NCBI RefSeq assembly: GCF_014212135.1
Contig: NZ_JACJVQ010000014.1
Location: 186,001 to 250,000, forward strand
Length of the DNA stretch: 64,000 bases
Origin: Cohnella thailandensis
GTDB taxonomy: Bacteria; Bacillota; Bacilli; Paenibacillales; Paenibacillaceae
Direction: 5' to 3'
A model generated the notes under the pieces. The model saw only the letters and a program-made list of their open reading frames with translations, made no database searches and had not been told where the DNA came from. Of the stretch, positions 1 through 8,023 are shown in pieces. Position 1 is the stretch's first letter, and the number at the start of each line of letters is the position of its first letter. The position numbers were made by a program, and so were the translations under genes.

Positions 1-829
1 CCTTCAATAAATTCTCGTACAGGATGGCCGTCGTTAGCGTGCCGACGCCGCCCGGCACCGGAGAGATCGCTTGAACCTTCGCTTCCGCGGCGACGTCCGC
101 CGAGACGTCCCCGACGATTCTGCCGCCCTCGGTCTCGTTGATCCCGGCATCGACGATCGCGAGTCCTTCGTGAACCATGTCCGGCGTCACCGTCCCCGGC
201 CGGCCGACGGCCACGAACGCGATCTCGGCAAGGGCCAGATGCGAGGCCAGATCCGGCGTGCGGGAATGGCACACGGTGACGGTGGCATTCTCCCGCTGCA
301 GCAAGTGGAAGAGAGGCAGCCCGACCGTCTGGCCTCTGCCGACCAAAGTGACATTCTTGCCTTCCAGCGTATAGCCGTAATGCTTCAGCAGCTTGATGCA
401 GGCTTGCGGAGTGGCGGGATACAGGCCGCGCTCTCCGGTTACCGTAGCCAGCTTGTTGCTCGGGGTCACTCCGTCGACATCCTTCTCCGGCGAGATGGCC
501 TTCTCGATCTCGCCGGCGGACAGATGCTTCGGCAAGGGCAGCTCCAGCATGATGCCATGAACGGAAGTATCCCCATTCAACCGTTTAATCAATCCAAGGA
601 TTTCCTCCTGCGAGACGCCGGCCCGGAACGAATGAAGGTCGAACTCGACCCCGAGCTTCCCGGCGATCTTCCGTTTGGCCTGAGCATAATAGGCGGAAGC
701 GGGATCCCCCTCGACCAAGATCGTCGCGATTCGAGGGAGGACCCCCTTTCGCTTCCAATTCTCCGCCTTCGCCGCAATCTCCTCGTACACCCGTTCCGCC
801 GCCTCTTTGGCTTTCATGAGCACCGACAT
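1..829 (-). CDS. folD: Bifunctional methylenetetrahydrofolate dehydrogenase / methenyltetrahydrofolate cyclohydrolase (FolD), 3' end cut off
   Basis: FolD interconverts 5,10-methylene-, methenyl- and 10-formyl-tetrahydrofolate in the cytosol and feeds purine and formyl-Met synthesis. Translating the minus strand from the ATG at 829-827 gives MSVLMKAKEAAERVY, then the family's substrate-site segment (VEGDPASAYYAQAKRK), LPLPKHL, DVDG, the Rossmann segment VGRGQTVGLP and, at the window edge, PVPGGVGTLT. About 276 codons are present; the last few residues lie outside the window. The start has GGAGGAAAAAG just upstream. A ZTP-type riboswitch and its terminator precede it on the same strand, which fits a one-carbon gene. 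Confidence 0.95.
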   Translation of the reverse strand, partial: MSVLMKAKEAAERVYEEIAAKAENWKRKGVLPRIATILVEGDPASAYYAQAKRKIAGKLGVEFDLHSFRAGVSQEEILGLIKRLNGDTSVHGIMLELPLPKHLSAGEIEKAISPEKDVDGVTPSNKLATVTGERGLYPATPQACIKLLKHYGYTLEGKNVTLVGRGQTVGLPLFHLLQRENATVTVCHSRTPDLASHLALAEIAFVAVGRPGTVTPDMVHEGLAIVDAGINETEGGRIVGDVSADVAAEAKVQAISPVPGGVGTLTTAILYENLLK

Positions 830-863
830 TCTTTTTCCTCCGCATCCCTTAGGGTCTTAGAAC

Positions 864-913
864 GAAAAAAAGCATCCGCGAGAGCGCGCCGAAAACGACG
901 TGATCGCAGATAC
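864..913 (-). terminator. Expression-platform terminator of the folD riboswitch
   Basis: On the minus strand GTATCTGCGA (913-904) pairs with TCGCGGATGC (881-872), including two G-U pairs, and is followed directly by seven U (871-865). It sits between the aptamer's CGCCTGGG strand and the folD ribosome site, as expected for a transcription-terminating ON switch. The left arm begins immediately after the aptamer, so aptamer folding and terminator folding could compete. Confidence 0.75.
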
Positions 914-915
914 TT

Positions 916-996
916 TTCCCAGGCGAACGGTCCGTTCCTCCCGCATGCTCCCTCGTGGTTCATTCCACTTAGCTTCGCCAGTCACATGCGGGGTTT
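916..996 (-). promoter_or_regulatory. ZTP (ZMP) riboswitch aptamer upstream of folD
   Basis: Read on the minus strand, the segment carries the pieces I know from the pfl/ZTP riboswitch: a P1 stem CCCGCATG...CATGCGGG, the conserved GTGACTGGCGAA, a GTGGAA...AACCAC hairpin followed by GAGGGAGC, and a downstream CGCCTGGG able to form the pseudoknot. It lies about 90 nt upstream of folD, a usual ZTP-regulated gene. High ZMP/ZTP signals low 10-formyl-THF and switches expression on. The motif is read directly; ligand identity is inferred from the class. Confidence 0.85.
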
Positions 997-1164
997 ATTT
1001 CCTCCATCTTAGCAGAGAATCGCTTATCGTCCAACCCCATCTTTGCCCGCTGCGCTAGACGATAATCTCCCTACGCCGGACATTTCTATCCCTCCTGCCT
1101 TCCCGGGCTTCCGATATGATGAGAGTGAAGTTGACAGAACAGGGCTCGCCGGGAGGGGTAAACC

Positions 1165-2802
1165 GTGTACAAAGTCATTATCGTGGACGACGAATCGGTG
1201 GTCAGGGAAGGACTTCGCCGGACGATTCCGTGGAACGGGCACGGCTTCGAGCTGATCGGGGACTACGAGAACGGGCGGGACGCTTGGGAAGCGATCGAGG
1301 CCTCCAAGCCGGACCTCATCATATCCGACATCAGCATGCCCTTCATGGACGGACTGGAGCTGGCAAGGCTTGTATCGACCAACTATCCGTATATGAAAAT
1401 GATCATCCTGACCGGGTACGATCAGTTCGAATACGCCCAGCAAGCGATCCGGCTCAAGGTGACGGACTTCATCCTGAAGCCGATCACAGCCAGGGAGATG
1501 AGGGAGCTGCTCGATAAGGTCCGTCTCGAGATGGACGAAGAGACGAGACGACGCGAGGATCTCGGACGATTGCGCCATCAGCTCCATCAGAGCTTGCCGC
1601 TTCTAAGGGAGAGATTCCTGGAGCGGCTCGTCGTTCTTGGGCTTGGACGGCCGGAGATCGAGGATCGCTTTTCCTTTTTCGGCCTGTCCGCTCTGACCCC
1701 GCCTTTCCTTGTGATGCTGGCGGACATCGATGACTTCGGCGAGCGCGAGGAGTGGATGGACGACGTCCACGATGCGGAGTTTTTTCGTTTCGCCGCTTTT
1801 AATATTTTCGAAGAGGTGGCGCGGGGGCGATCGGACGCTCTCTTGTTTCGCACCCGCGAGGAGCGTCTCGTCGTCGTCCTCCACGGAGCGGAGGAAGAGG
1901 ACGAGCTTTACGTTCGGGCGTACGGCATGGCGGAGGAAGCGAGGCACCATGTCGAGAAATATTTGCGGTTCACGGTGACGATCGGCATCGGAAGGGCCTG
2001 CTCCTCGCCGGAGCGGCTTCCCTCCTCCTACAAGAGCGCCCAGTCCGCGCTCGACTATCGCTTCCAGCTCGGCAAAAACCGGATTCTGAGCATCAACGAT
2101 CTGGAAGGAAGCCAAGTCGCGAGTCCGCCGATCGCGCTTCACGCCGATTGGGATCGCAAGCTGTCGAGCTCCGTGAAGACGGGGGCGGCGGAGGAAGCGA
2201 ACCGGCAGATCGAGCGTCTGATAGAAGAATTCAAGCGCTCGCGGCTGCCGACGGAGGCGCTCGTCCTCCATGTGCAGAAAATCGCGCTCGCCCTCATGAA
2301 CGCCATGCAAGAACTCGGAGGGCATGATGCGGAGGAGCTGAAGAGGCGGCAGCTATGGCTGACCGAGGTATCTCGCTTCAAGACGCTGGACGAGATCGGC
2401 GACTGGCTGAAGGGAATCGCGAGCGAGCTCGCGGCGTCCGCCCAAGCCAACCGCAATCTCGTCTCGAAGGTTCAGATCGCCAAGGCGACCGACTATATCG
2501 AAGAGCACTATGCCGAGGAGAAGCTGTCGCTGCAAGACCTGTGCCGGCACACGCTGATGAGTGCGAGCTATTTCAGCCTTTTTTTCAAACAAACGACCGG
2601 AGAGACCTTCATCGAATACTTGACCCGCGTCCGGCTGGAGAAAGCGAAGGAGCTGCTCCTGACAACCTCCCTCAAGTTCTACGAGATTGCCGCTCGGGTC
2701 GGATATGCGGATCCGAATTACTTCAGCATCCTGTTCAAGAAGCATACGGGCTCGTCTCCTCGGGATTACCGGGAGAAGCAGGCAAAGGAGAGCGCGCGCT
2801 GA
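1165..2802 (+). CDS. Response regulator with AraC-type DNA-binding domain (YesN family)
   Basis: Receiver domain at residues 1-120 with the acidic pocket VDDE, phosphoacceptor D55 (LIISDISMPF), T83 and K105 (ILKPIT). A long middle linker follows, and an AraC/XylS double helix-turn-helix occupies roughly 440-540 (LSLQDLCRHTLMSASYFSLFFK; YEIAARVGYADPNYFSILFKKHTG). At 545 aa it has the normal YesN length. The start is GTG behind GGGAGGGG; no upstream ATG is better placed. The sensor kinase YesM follows one base after the stop, so the pair is one operon. It probably activates the downstream sugar-binding and transport genes in response to an external sugar. Confidence 0.93.
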   Translation: MYKVIIVDDESVVREGLRRTIPWNGHGFELIGDYENGRDAWEAIEASKPDLIISDISMPFMDGLELARLVSTNYPYMKMIILTGYDQFEYAQQAIRLKVTDFILKPITAREMRELLDKVRLEMDEETRRREDLGRLRHQLHQSLPLLRERFLERLVVLGLGRPEIEDRFSFFGLSALTPPFLVMLADIDDFGEREEWMDDVHDAEFFRFAAFNIFEEVARGRSDALLFRTREERLVVVLHGAEEEDELYVRAYGMAEEARHHVEKYLRFTVTIGIGRACSSPERLPSSYKSAQSALDYRFQLGKNRILSINDLEGSQVASPPIALHADWDRKLSSSVKTGAAEEANRQIERLIEEFKRSRLPTEALVLHVQKIALALMNAMQELGGHDAEELKRRQLWLTEVSRFKTLDEIGDWLKGIASELAASAQANRNLVSKVQIAKATDYIEEHYAEEKLSLQDLCRHTLMSASYFSLFFKQTTGETFIEYLTRVRLEKAKELLLTTSLKFYEIAARVGYADPNYFSILFKKHTGSSPRDYREKQAKESAR

Positions 2803-2803
2803 C

Positions 2804-4651
2804 ATGCTGGAACGGTTCCGAGATCGCCGGGCGTTTTTTCCGATTTTCCCCCTGAAGAGCATCCAATCGAGCATCGCTTTCGCGTTCTCCGTGCTGATCC
2901 TGCTGACGGTCGCGGCGACGAGCTTGATCGCCTACCGGCTCTCCGTCAGCGCCGTCGAGAGGAATTCGAAGGGCTACATCCGGGAAGTCATCAACCAGGT
3001 GAACACCAACATCCAGTCCTACGTCGACAACATGGAGAACATCTCGCTGCTCGCGATGACGAATAAGGACGTCAAGTACTACATCTCCGGCAACAGCTTC
3101 GTCGGGAACGGGAACGAAGAGCGCCGGCCCTACGAGAAGCGGATCTCCGACCTGTTCCAAGCCATTCTCTATACCCGCAAGGACATCGCTTCCATCATGG
3201 TGTTCGGCTACAACGGCAGGTTTGTATCCGATCGGAGGATCACGACCCTGAATCCGAACGCGAAGGCGGAGGAGCAAGCCTGGTACAAGGATGCCCGGAG
3301 GGCAAGCGGCAAGTCGGTCATCTCCGCGCCCCACGTTCAGAACATCCTGCAGGACGAATACCGCTGGGTCGTCTCGCTAAGCCGGGAGCTGAAGAACTCG
3401 GACGGGCTGACGGCGGACGGGATTTTCCTCGTGGATTTGAATTTAAGCGTCATTAACGACTTGCTCAGTCAAATCAACCTTGGCAAAAAAGGCTACGTCT
3501 TCATCGTCGACCGGAGCGGCAACATCGTCTACCATCCGCAGCAGCAGCTCATTTACAGCGGCCTTCGTTCCGAGAAAATCGCCGAGGTCGGCTCCGCGCC
3601 AAGCGGAACCGCGTTCAAGGTGGAGGATGACGAGGGCAAGCGGTTCTATTCGGTTCAGGACACGAGCTTCGGGTGGAAAATCGTCGGGGTCGCCTACGCG
3701 GGGGACCTGATCGGGTACCGGAGCACGCTGATCAACTTCCTGCTCATTACGCTCGGGGGAGTGGCCGTCTCTCTCGTCATCTCCGTGCTGCTGTCCCATC
3801 GCCTATCCCGTCCGATCCGGAACCTTCAGCGGAACATGCGGAAGGTGGAGAAGGGCAACTTCGACGTTCAGGCAGAGGTTGCGCAGATGAACGAGATCGG
3901 CCAGCTGGCGCGAACGTTCAACATGATGGTCGGGCAAATCAAGAACCTGATGCAAGAGATCGTCGTCACGCACGAGAACAAGCGGAAAAGCGAGCTGCAG
4001 CTGCTGCAGGCGCAAATCAATCCCCATTTTCTCTACAATACGCTGGATTCCATCGTCTGGATGGCGGAGACGAAGCAGCACGAGGAAGTCGTTCTGATGA
4101 CCTCCGCTTTGGCCAAGCTGTTCCGGGCGAGCATTACGAAGGAGCAGGAGCTCGTCCCGGTCCGGATCGAGGTCGAGCATATTACCAATTACCTTCTGAT
4201 TCAGAAAATGAGGTACAGCAGCAAGCTGGACTACCGGCTCGAGATTCCCGACTCGATCCTGGAGTACGGGACGCTCAAGATCCTGCTCCAGCCGTTCGTC
4301 GAGAACGCGATCTATCACGGGATCCGGAACAAGCCGGGCATCGGGACGATCGTCGTTCGCGGGATGGAGACGGGAGAGGGGATCGTTTTCGAAGTGGAGG
4401 ACGACGGGCTCGGCATGACCGAGGAGCAGCTCGAGAAGATCTGGCACGCGCCGGATGGCGAGCGGCGAAGCGGGGGCATCGGCATCCGCAACGTGAACGA
4501 GAGAATCCAGCTATACTTCGGGCGATCCTACGGCATCGCGATCCGCAGCGAGCTTGCGGAAGGCACCGTCGTGACGATCCGGATCCCGAAGACCAAGGGA
4601 ACGGGGGAGCCGGACGATGCGGGGCAGAGAGCCGAAGGGAGTGCGAGCTGA
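2804..4651 (+). CDS. Sensor histidine kinase of the YesM / LytS-like family
   Basis: Membrane sensor partner of the preceding regulator. Starting at ATG 2804 gives 615 aa: transmembrane segment about 21-44, an extracellular Cache-type sensor (about 45-305), a second transmembrane segment about 306-330, HAMP, then the His_kinase box QINPHFLYNTLD with the phosphorylated His near residue 408, and an HATPase_c domain (FVENAIYHG N-box, DDGLGM, GGIGIRNVNERI). A longer reading frame starts upstream inside yesN but would put 39 charged residues before the membrane helix. The stop overlaps the next ATG as TGATG, leading into an unusual repeated leader region. Confidence 0.93.
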   Translation: MLERFRDRRAFFPIFPLKSIQSSIAFAFSVLILLTVAATSLIAYRLSVSAVERNSKGYIREVINQVNTNIQSYVDNMENISLLAMTNKDVKYYISGNSFVGNGNEERRPYEKRISDLFQAILYTRKDIASIMVFGYNGRFVSDRRITTLNPNAKAEEQAWYKDARRASGKSVISAPHVQNILQDEYRWVVSLSRELKNSDGLTADGIFLVDLNLSVINDLLSQINLGKKGYVFIVDRSGNIVYHPQQQLIYSGLRSEKIAEVGSAPSGTAFKVEDDEGKRFYSVQDTSFGWKIVGVAYAGDLIGYRSTLINFLLITLGGVAVSLVISVLLSHRLSRPIRNLQRNMRKVEKGNFDVQAEVAQMNEIGQLARTFNMMVGQIKNLMQEIVVTHENKRKSELQLLQAQINPHFLYNTLDSIVWMAETKQHEEVVLMTSALAKLFRASITKEQELVPVRIEVEHITNYLLIQKMRYSSKLDYRLEIPDSILEYGTLKILLQPFVENAIYHGIRNKPGIGTIVVRGMETGEGIVFEVEDDGLGMTEEQLEKIWHAPDGERRSGGIGIRNVNERIQLYFGRSYGIAIRSELAEGTVVTIRIPKTKGTGEPDDAGQRAEGSAS

Positions 4652-4752
4652 TGCGAGTGAAGGGAGCGCGAGTTGAAACGGGGCAAAAGGCGGAGAGCGG
4701 CGGATCGAGCAACTTCGTTTCTAGGAGAGCGACCGAAGGAGAGGCGGGCTAA
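4651..4752 (+). CDS. Possible 33-codon leader ORF coupled to the YesM-type kinase gene
   Basis: ATG at 4651 overlaps the upstream kinase stop (TGATG) and the ORF ends in TAA overlapping the next ATG (TAATG). It encodes a 33-residue basic, glycine- and serine-rich peptide (MRVKGARVETGQ...TEGEAG) with no recognisable domain. It is the first and longest of three nested mini-ORFs made by the local duplication. The perfect stop-start overlaps favour translation by coupling, but the peptide may have no function of its own. Confidence 0.25.
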   Translation: MRVKGARVETGQKAESGGSSNFVSRRATEGEAG

Positions 4753-4903
4753 TGCGGGTGCAGAAGGTGGAGAGCGGCGGATCGAGCAACTTCGCCTCTA
4801 GGAGAGCGACCGAATGAGAGGCGGACTGATGCGGAGCAAAAGGCGGAGAGCGGCGAATCCGGTCGCCTTCTTCTAGGAGAACGATCGAAGGAGGGGCGGG
4901 CTA
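4651..4903 (+). repeat. Three degenerate tandem copies of a ribosome-site/start-codon region between the YesM-type kinase gene and the sugar-binding gene
   Basis: Three diverged copies of one segment occupy 4651-4751 (101 bp), 4752-4828 (77 bp) and 4829-4903 (75 bp). Each opens with ATGCGRGTG or ATGCGGAGC, carries AGAGCGGCGGATCGAGCAACTTC or a decayed form, then CTAGGAGA-CGA, and closes with a purine-rich GGAGRGGCGGRCT just before the next ATG. The fourth ATG (4904) is the start of the sugar-binding gene. Copy 1 is open for 33 codons and stops as TAATG on copy 2's ATG; copies 2 and 3 are open for 21 and 15 codons. It looks like repeated duplication of the gene's 5' end, or a chain of coupled leader peptides. 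Confidence 0.8.
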
Positions 4904-5881
4904 ATGCGAGTGCAGAGGTTTACGGTTGGGCTGGGGGTGCTGCTCGTTGTGGCCGTTCTGTTCACCGCGTTCTACTTTCAATTGTACCGGGTCGGAACTT
5001 CGAACGACCGCGCGATCGCGGTCATGCTGAAGTCGAGCAACGTCCGGTCGGATTTCTGGCAGACGGTCCGGGACGGCGCGGAAGCCGCGGCGAAGGGGAG
5101 CGGCGTTCGGCTCGAGATCATGGGCTCGCTGCAGGATACGGACGCGGCGACCCAGGTCCGGCTACTGGAGGATGTCTTGATACGGCGGCCGGAGGCGCTT
5201 GTCGTGGCGCCGATCGAGGATGCCGGCGTGGCGGCGATGCTGGACCGCATTCGCGAAGCGGGCATCAAGCTGGTCGTGATGGACACTCCGATGCAGCTGG
5301 ATTTCGATGCGGTAACGGTGTCCAGCGACCATACGGAAGCGGGCCGTCAGGCGGGAGGGGTCGCCGTTAAGGAGGCTGCCGATGCTCCGCGCGTGGCGGT
5401 TCTGAGCGACTTCGCATCCTCCGGCGTGTCGGCCGAGAGAGTGAAGGGCATTCGCGAGGCTATCGAGCCGTATGGGGATAGCTACGCGGGAACGTTCTAC
5501 GGCGAGAATTCGGAGGATAAGGCATATGCGGCGGCGGAGCGATTGGTATCGAACGAGCCCGGGGTGAATGCGATCATCGCTCTGAACGAATCCGCGGCGC
5601 TTGGGGCCGCCAAGGCGTTGGAGGAGACGGGCAAGCGAAATTCGGTGAAGCTGATCGCCTTCGACAGCTCGCTCTACGAGATCAAGCTGCTGGAGGAAGG
5701 CAGCCTGGGCGCGATGATCGTCCAGCGGCCTTTTAACATGGGATATCTCGGGGTGCGAGCCGCGCTGAAGCTGATCGACGGGAGGGAAGTTTCCAGGCTG
5801 ACGTACATCGATTCCATCGTCGTGACGAGGGACAACATGTACTCTCCGGAGAATCAGAAGCTGCTGTTCCCGTTTAGGTGA
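4904..5881 (+). CDS. Membrane-anchored periplasmic-binding-protein-like sugar sensor (RbsB/XylF family)
   Basis: 325 aa. One N-terminal hydrophobic helix (about residues 7-27) without a lipobox cysteine anchors a type I sugar-binding domain (Peripla_BP_4): ALVVAPIEDAGVAAML, LVVMDTPM, VSSDHTEAGRQAG, AIIALNESAALGAAKALEE, LIAFDSS, MIVQRPFNMGYLGVRAALKL. Family knowledge: such anchored proteins next to YesM/LytS kinases (for example XylFII with LytS) present the sugar to the kinase rather than to a transporter. The absence of a cognate ribose-type permease or ATPase here supports a sensor role. The start is fixed by GGAGGGGCGGG at 4890-4900. Confidence 0.85.
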   Translation: MRVQRFTVGLGVLLVVAVLFTAFYFQLYRVGTSNDRAIAVMLKSSNVRSDFWQTVRDGAEAAAKGSGVRLEIMGSLQDTDAATQVRLLEDVLIRRPEALVVAPIEDAGVAAMLDRIREAGIKLVVMDTPMQLDFDAVTVSSDHTEAGRQAGGVAVKEAADAPRVAVLSDFASSGVSAERVKGIREAIEPYGDSYAGTFYGENSEDKAYAAAERLVSNEPGVNAIIALNESAALGAAKALEETGKRNSVKLIAFDSSLYEIKLLEEGSLGAMIVQRPFNMGYLGVRAALKLIDGREVSRLTYIDSIVVTRDNMYSPENQKLLFPFR

Positions 5882-5970
5882 GGCGGCGGCCCTGGGTTCG
5901 CGCGGGATTTGCTCCTCTGCGATGCCGGCTGGTTATGGTTTAGTTTACTTGGGACTTAGGAGGGACGGGA

Positions 5971-7239
5971 ATGAAGCGAAGCGCCGGTTGCGCGTTGTGG
6001 CTAGGGGTGATGTTGTCGGCGGCGACGCTGGTCGGGGCGTGCTCGAACGACGAGGCGGAGCCGATCGTCCCCGAGGAGGAGAAACAAACGGTCATCCGCT
6101 TCGTCGCCGCGGAATACAGCACCGAGAGCAAGCCGTTCCTGGAGAAGCTCGTCCGGGAGTTCGAGATGAGGAATCCGGAGATTATCGTCGATCTTCAGGT
6201 CGCGAATTGGAACGTGCTGGACGGCATTTACACCTCGATGCTGAGCAAGAACCAGCCGCCCGACCTGCTCATCACGAACGTATACGCCCACTTCGCCAAG
6301 GCTGGGAAGCTGAACGATCTGAACGGGATCATCTCCCCGGAGCTCAAAGGCAAGCTGTATCCGAATCTCATGCAGATGGACCGGATCGGAGACAAGCAGT
6401 ACGCTCTTCCGTACGTGTCTTCGATTCGGAACTTGTATTATAACGAAGCTTTGTTCGAAGGGGCGGGGATTGAAGAGCCGCCGAAGACGTGGAGCGAACT
6501 CATGGAGGACGCGCGCCGAATCAAGGAGACGAGCACGGCGCACGGCTTCGGCGTCGACCTCACCGACGACGAGATTCAGGCGTACTTGTCGTATTTCTTC
6601 TTCGGCTCCGGAGGCGGTTGGATCAAGAACGGCAAGTGGACCATCAACTCGCCGGAGAACGTGCGGGGACTGACTTATCTGAAGGAGCTGTACGATCAAG
6701 GGCTGACCGACTCGGAGCCGACCGTCACGACCCGCGACGAGAAGCAGCGGATCATGGGCGACGGCAAGCTCGGCATGATGATCTCGGGCAACTATTTCGC
6801 CTCCGTCGTCCCTCGAGAGTCGCCAGGCCTCGCGTGGGGAAGCGGCCCGATCCCGGTAAGGGACGGCACCCAGCCGATCTCCTTCGGCGTGCAGGACGTG
6901 CTCGTCTCGTTCCAGACCGACCACACGGACAGGGCGGCGCTGTCGAAGTTCTTGGACTTCCTTTACGAAGACAAGAACTACGAGGACATGGTGACGCGGG
7001 AAGGGTTCATTCCGGTCACGTCCACCGTCGGCGGCAAGCTGTCCCGGTCCGACCCGACGATGAGGAGGTACCTGGAGGAGCTCGGTACCGCGAAGTTCTA
7101 CCCGATCCAGGAGCCGGCCTGGCAAGCCGTCATGGACACGAGCCGCAAGATGGGCGACGCCGTTCTCTACGACAACCTGTCCCCTCGGGAAGCGCTCGAT
7201 CAGCTGCAGAAATTCGCGGAGACCCGGAGCGGGCGGTAG
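5971..7239 (+). CDS. Extracellular solute-binding lipoprotein, sugar ABC family 1
   Basis: 422 aa. Signal peptide ends in the lipobox LVGAC, so Cys24 is lipidated and the protein sits on the outer face of the membrane. The body has the SBP_bac_1 pattern: repeated hydrophobic and aromatic binding-cleft segments (PPDLLITNVYAHFAKAGKL, ALPYVSSIRNLYYNEALF, MISGNYFASVVP, DVLVSFQTD). It is the last gene of the yesN-yesM-sensor group and has no permease directly behind it; the next permeases (9517, 10444) lie beyond the repeat array and another binding protein. It may share them or another pair elsewhere. RBS is TTAGGAGGGACGGG. Confidence 0.88.
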   Translation: MKRSAGCALWLGVMLSAATLVGACSNDEAEPIVPEEEKQTVIRFVAAEYSTESKPFLEKLVREFEMRNPEIIVDLQVANWNVLDGIYTSMLSKNQPPDLLITNVYAHFAKAGKLNDLNGIISPELKGKLYPNLMQMDRIGDKQYALPYVSSIRNLYYNEALFEGAGIEEPPKTWSELMEDARRIKETSTAHGFGVDLTDDEIQAYLSYFFFGSGGGWIKNGKWTINSPENVRGLTYLKELYDQGLTDSEPTVTTRDEKQRIMGDGKLGMMISGNYFASVVPRESPGLAWGSGPIPVRDGTQPISFGVQDVLVSFQTDHTDRAALSKFLDFLYEDKNYEDMVTREGFIPVTSTVGGKLSRSDPTMRRYLEELGTAKFYPIQEPAWQAVMDTSRKMGDAVLYDNLSPREALDQLQKFAETRSGR

Positions 7240-7290
7240 GCAGCGGACTTCGGGCAACTGCGCGCGGATATCTAGGATGGCTGCCGGGAG

Positions 7291-7602
7291 GGTGTGAGCG
7301 GGTGAGATAGTCGAAAAAATCGACTAACGGCGGGCTCCGGAAGGTGTGAGCGGGTGAGATAGTCGAAAAAATCGACTAACGTCGGGCTCCGGAGGGTGCG
7401 AGCAGGTGAGATAGTCGAAAAAATCGACTAACGGCGGGCTCCGGAGGGTGTGAGCAGGCGAGATAGTCGAAAAAATCGACTAACGGCGGTCTCCGGAGGG
7501 AGCGAGCGGGTGAGATAGTCGAAAAAATCGACTAACGGCGGTCTCCGGAGGGTGTAAGCGGGTGAGATAGTCGAAAAAATCGACTAACGGTGGTCTCCGG
7601 AG
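7291..7602 (+). repeat. Six tandem 52-bp units, palindrome type 1 (TAGTCGA-A5-TCGACTA)
   Basis: The 19-bp palindrome TAGTCGAAAAAATCGACTA begins at 7308, 7360, 7412, 7464, 7516 and 7568, exactly 52 bp apart each time. The 33-bp spacers vary slightly but always end in GAGA before the palindrome and begin AACG(G/T)(C/T)GG after it. The stem is 7 bp around five A, and there is no U-run after the stem, so these are not intrinsic terminators. The array lies in a 784-bp gap between two binding-protein genes. Confidence 0.95.
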
Positions 7603-7900
7603 GGTGTTTGAAGGCGAGATGCACGGAAAAACCGTGCAACGGCGCCCGAATGGGGCCGAATCCGAGGGAGATGCACGGAAAAACCGTGCAACGGCGCCCG
7701 AATGGGGCCGAATCCGAGGGAGATGCACGGTTTTTCCGTGCAACGGCGCCCGCATGAGGCCGAATCCGAAGGAGATGCACGGAAAAACCGTGCAACGGCG
7801 CCCGCATGAGGCCGAATCCGAAGGAGATGCACGGAAAAACCGTGCAACGGCGCTCGCATGGGGCCGAATCCGAAGGAGATGCACGGAAAAACCGTGCAAC
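7603..7900 (+). repeat. Six tandem 52-bp units, palindrome type 2 (TGCACGG-A5-CCGTGCA), in register with type 1
   Basis: The 19-bp palindrome TGCACGGAAAAACCGTGCA begins at 7620, 7672, 7724, 7776, 7828 and 7880, continuing the 52-bp register of the preceding array without a break (7568 to 7620 is also 52). The flanks GAGA and AACGGCG are kept while stem and spacer sequence change. In the third unit (7724) the central AAAAA reads TTTTT, that is, the palindrome is inverted in place. The array stops 124 bp before the next gene. Confidence 0.95.
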
Positions 7901-8023
7901 ATAAGAGAATACTAAAGATTGTTTGGAAGATATTCGATAGAGACGCGAAGCCCTCCCCACTATGATGGTTACAGGCGCCGGACAACGGCGTGAACCAGCA
8001 TAAAACGGGGAGGGTTTTGCATT

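Noticed and set aside
71..1012. Plus-strand frame opposite folD
   Set aside because: Antisense of folD and its riboswitch; the minus strand shows clear FolD motifs.
1131..1136. TTGACA as a -35 for the yesN-like gene
   Set aside because: It lies only about 30 bp before the GTG start, leaving no room for a -10 and ribosome site; a TATGAT at 1112 lacks a good -35, so I list no promoter.
7308..7326. Palindromes as intrinsic terminators
   Set aside because: The A-run is in the loop and no U-run follows the stem on either strand, so they lack the terminator signature.
7291..7900. CRISPR array
   Set aside because: Whole 52-bp units repeat, including the spacers, the conserved part is a short palindrome, and no cas genes are near.
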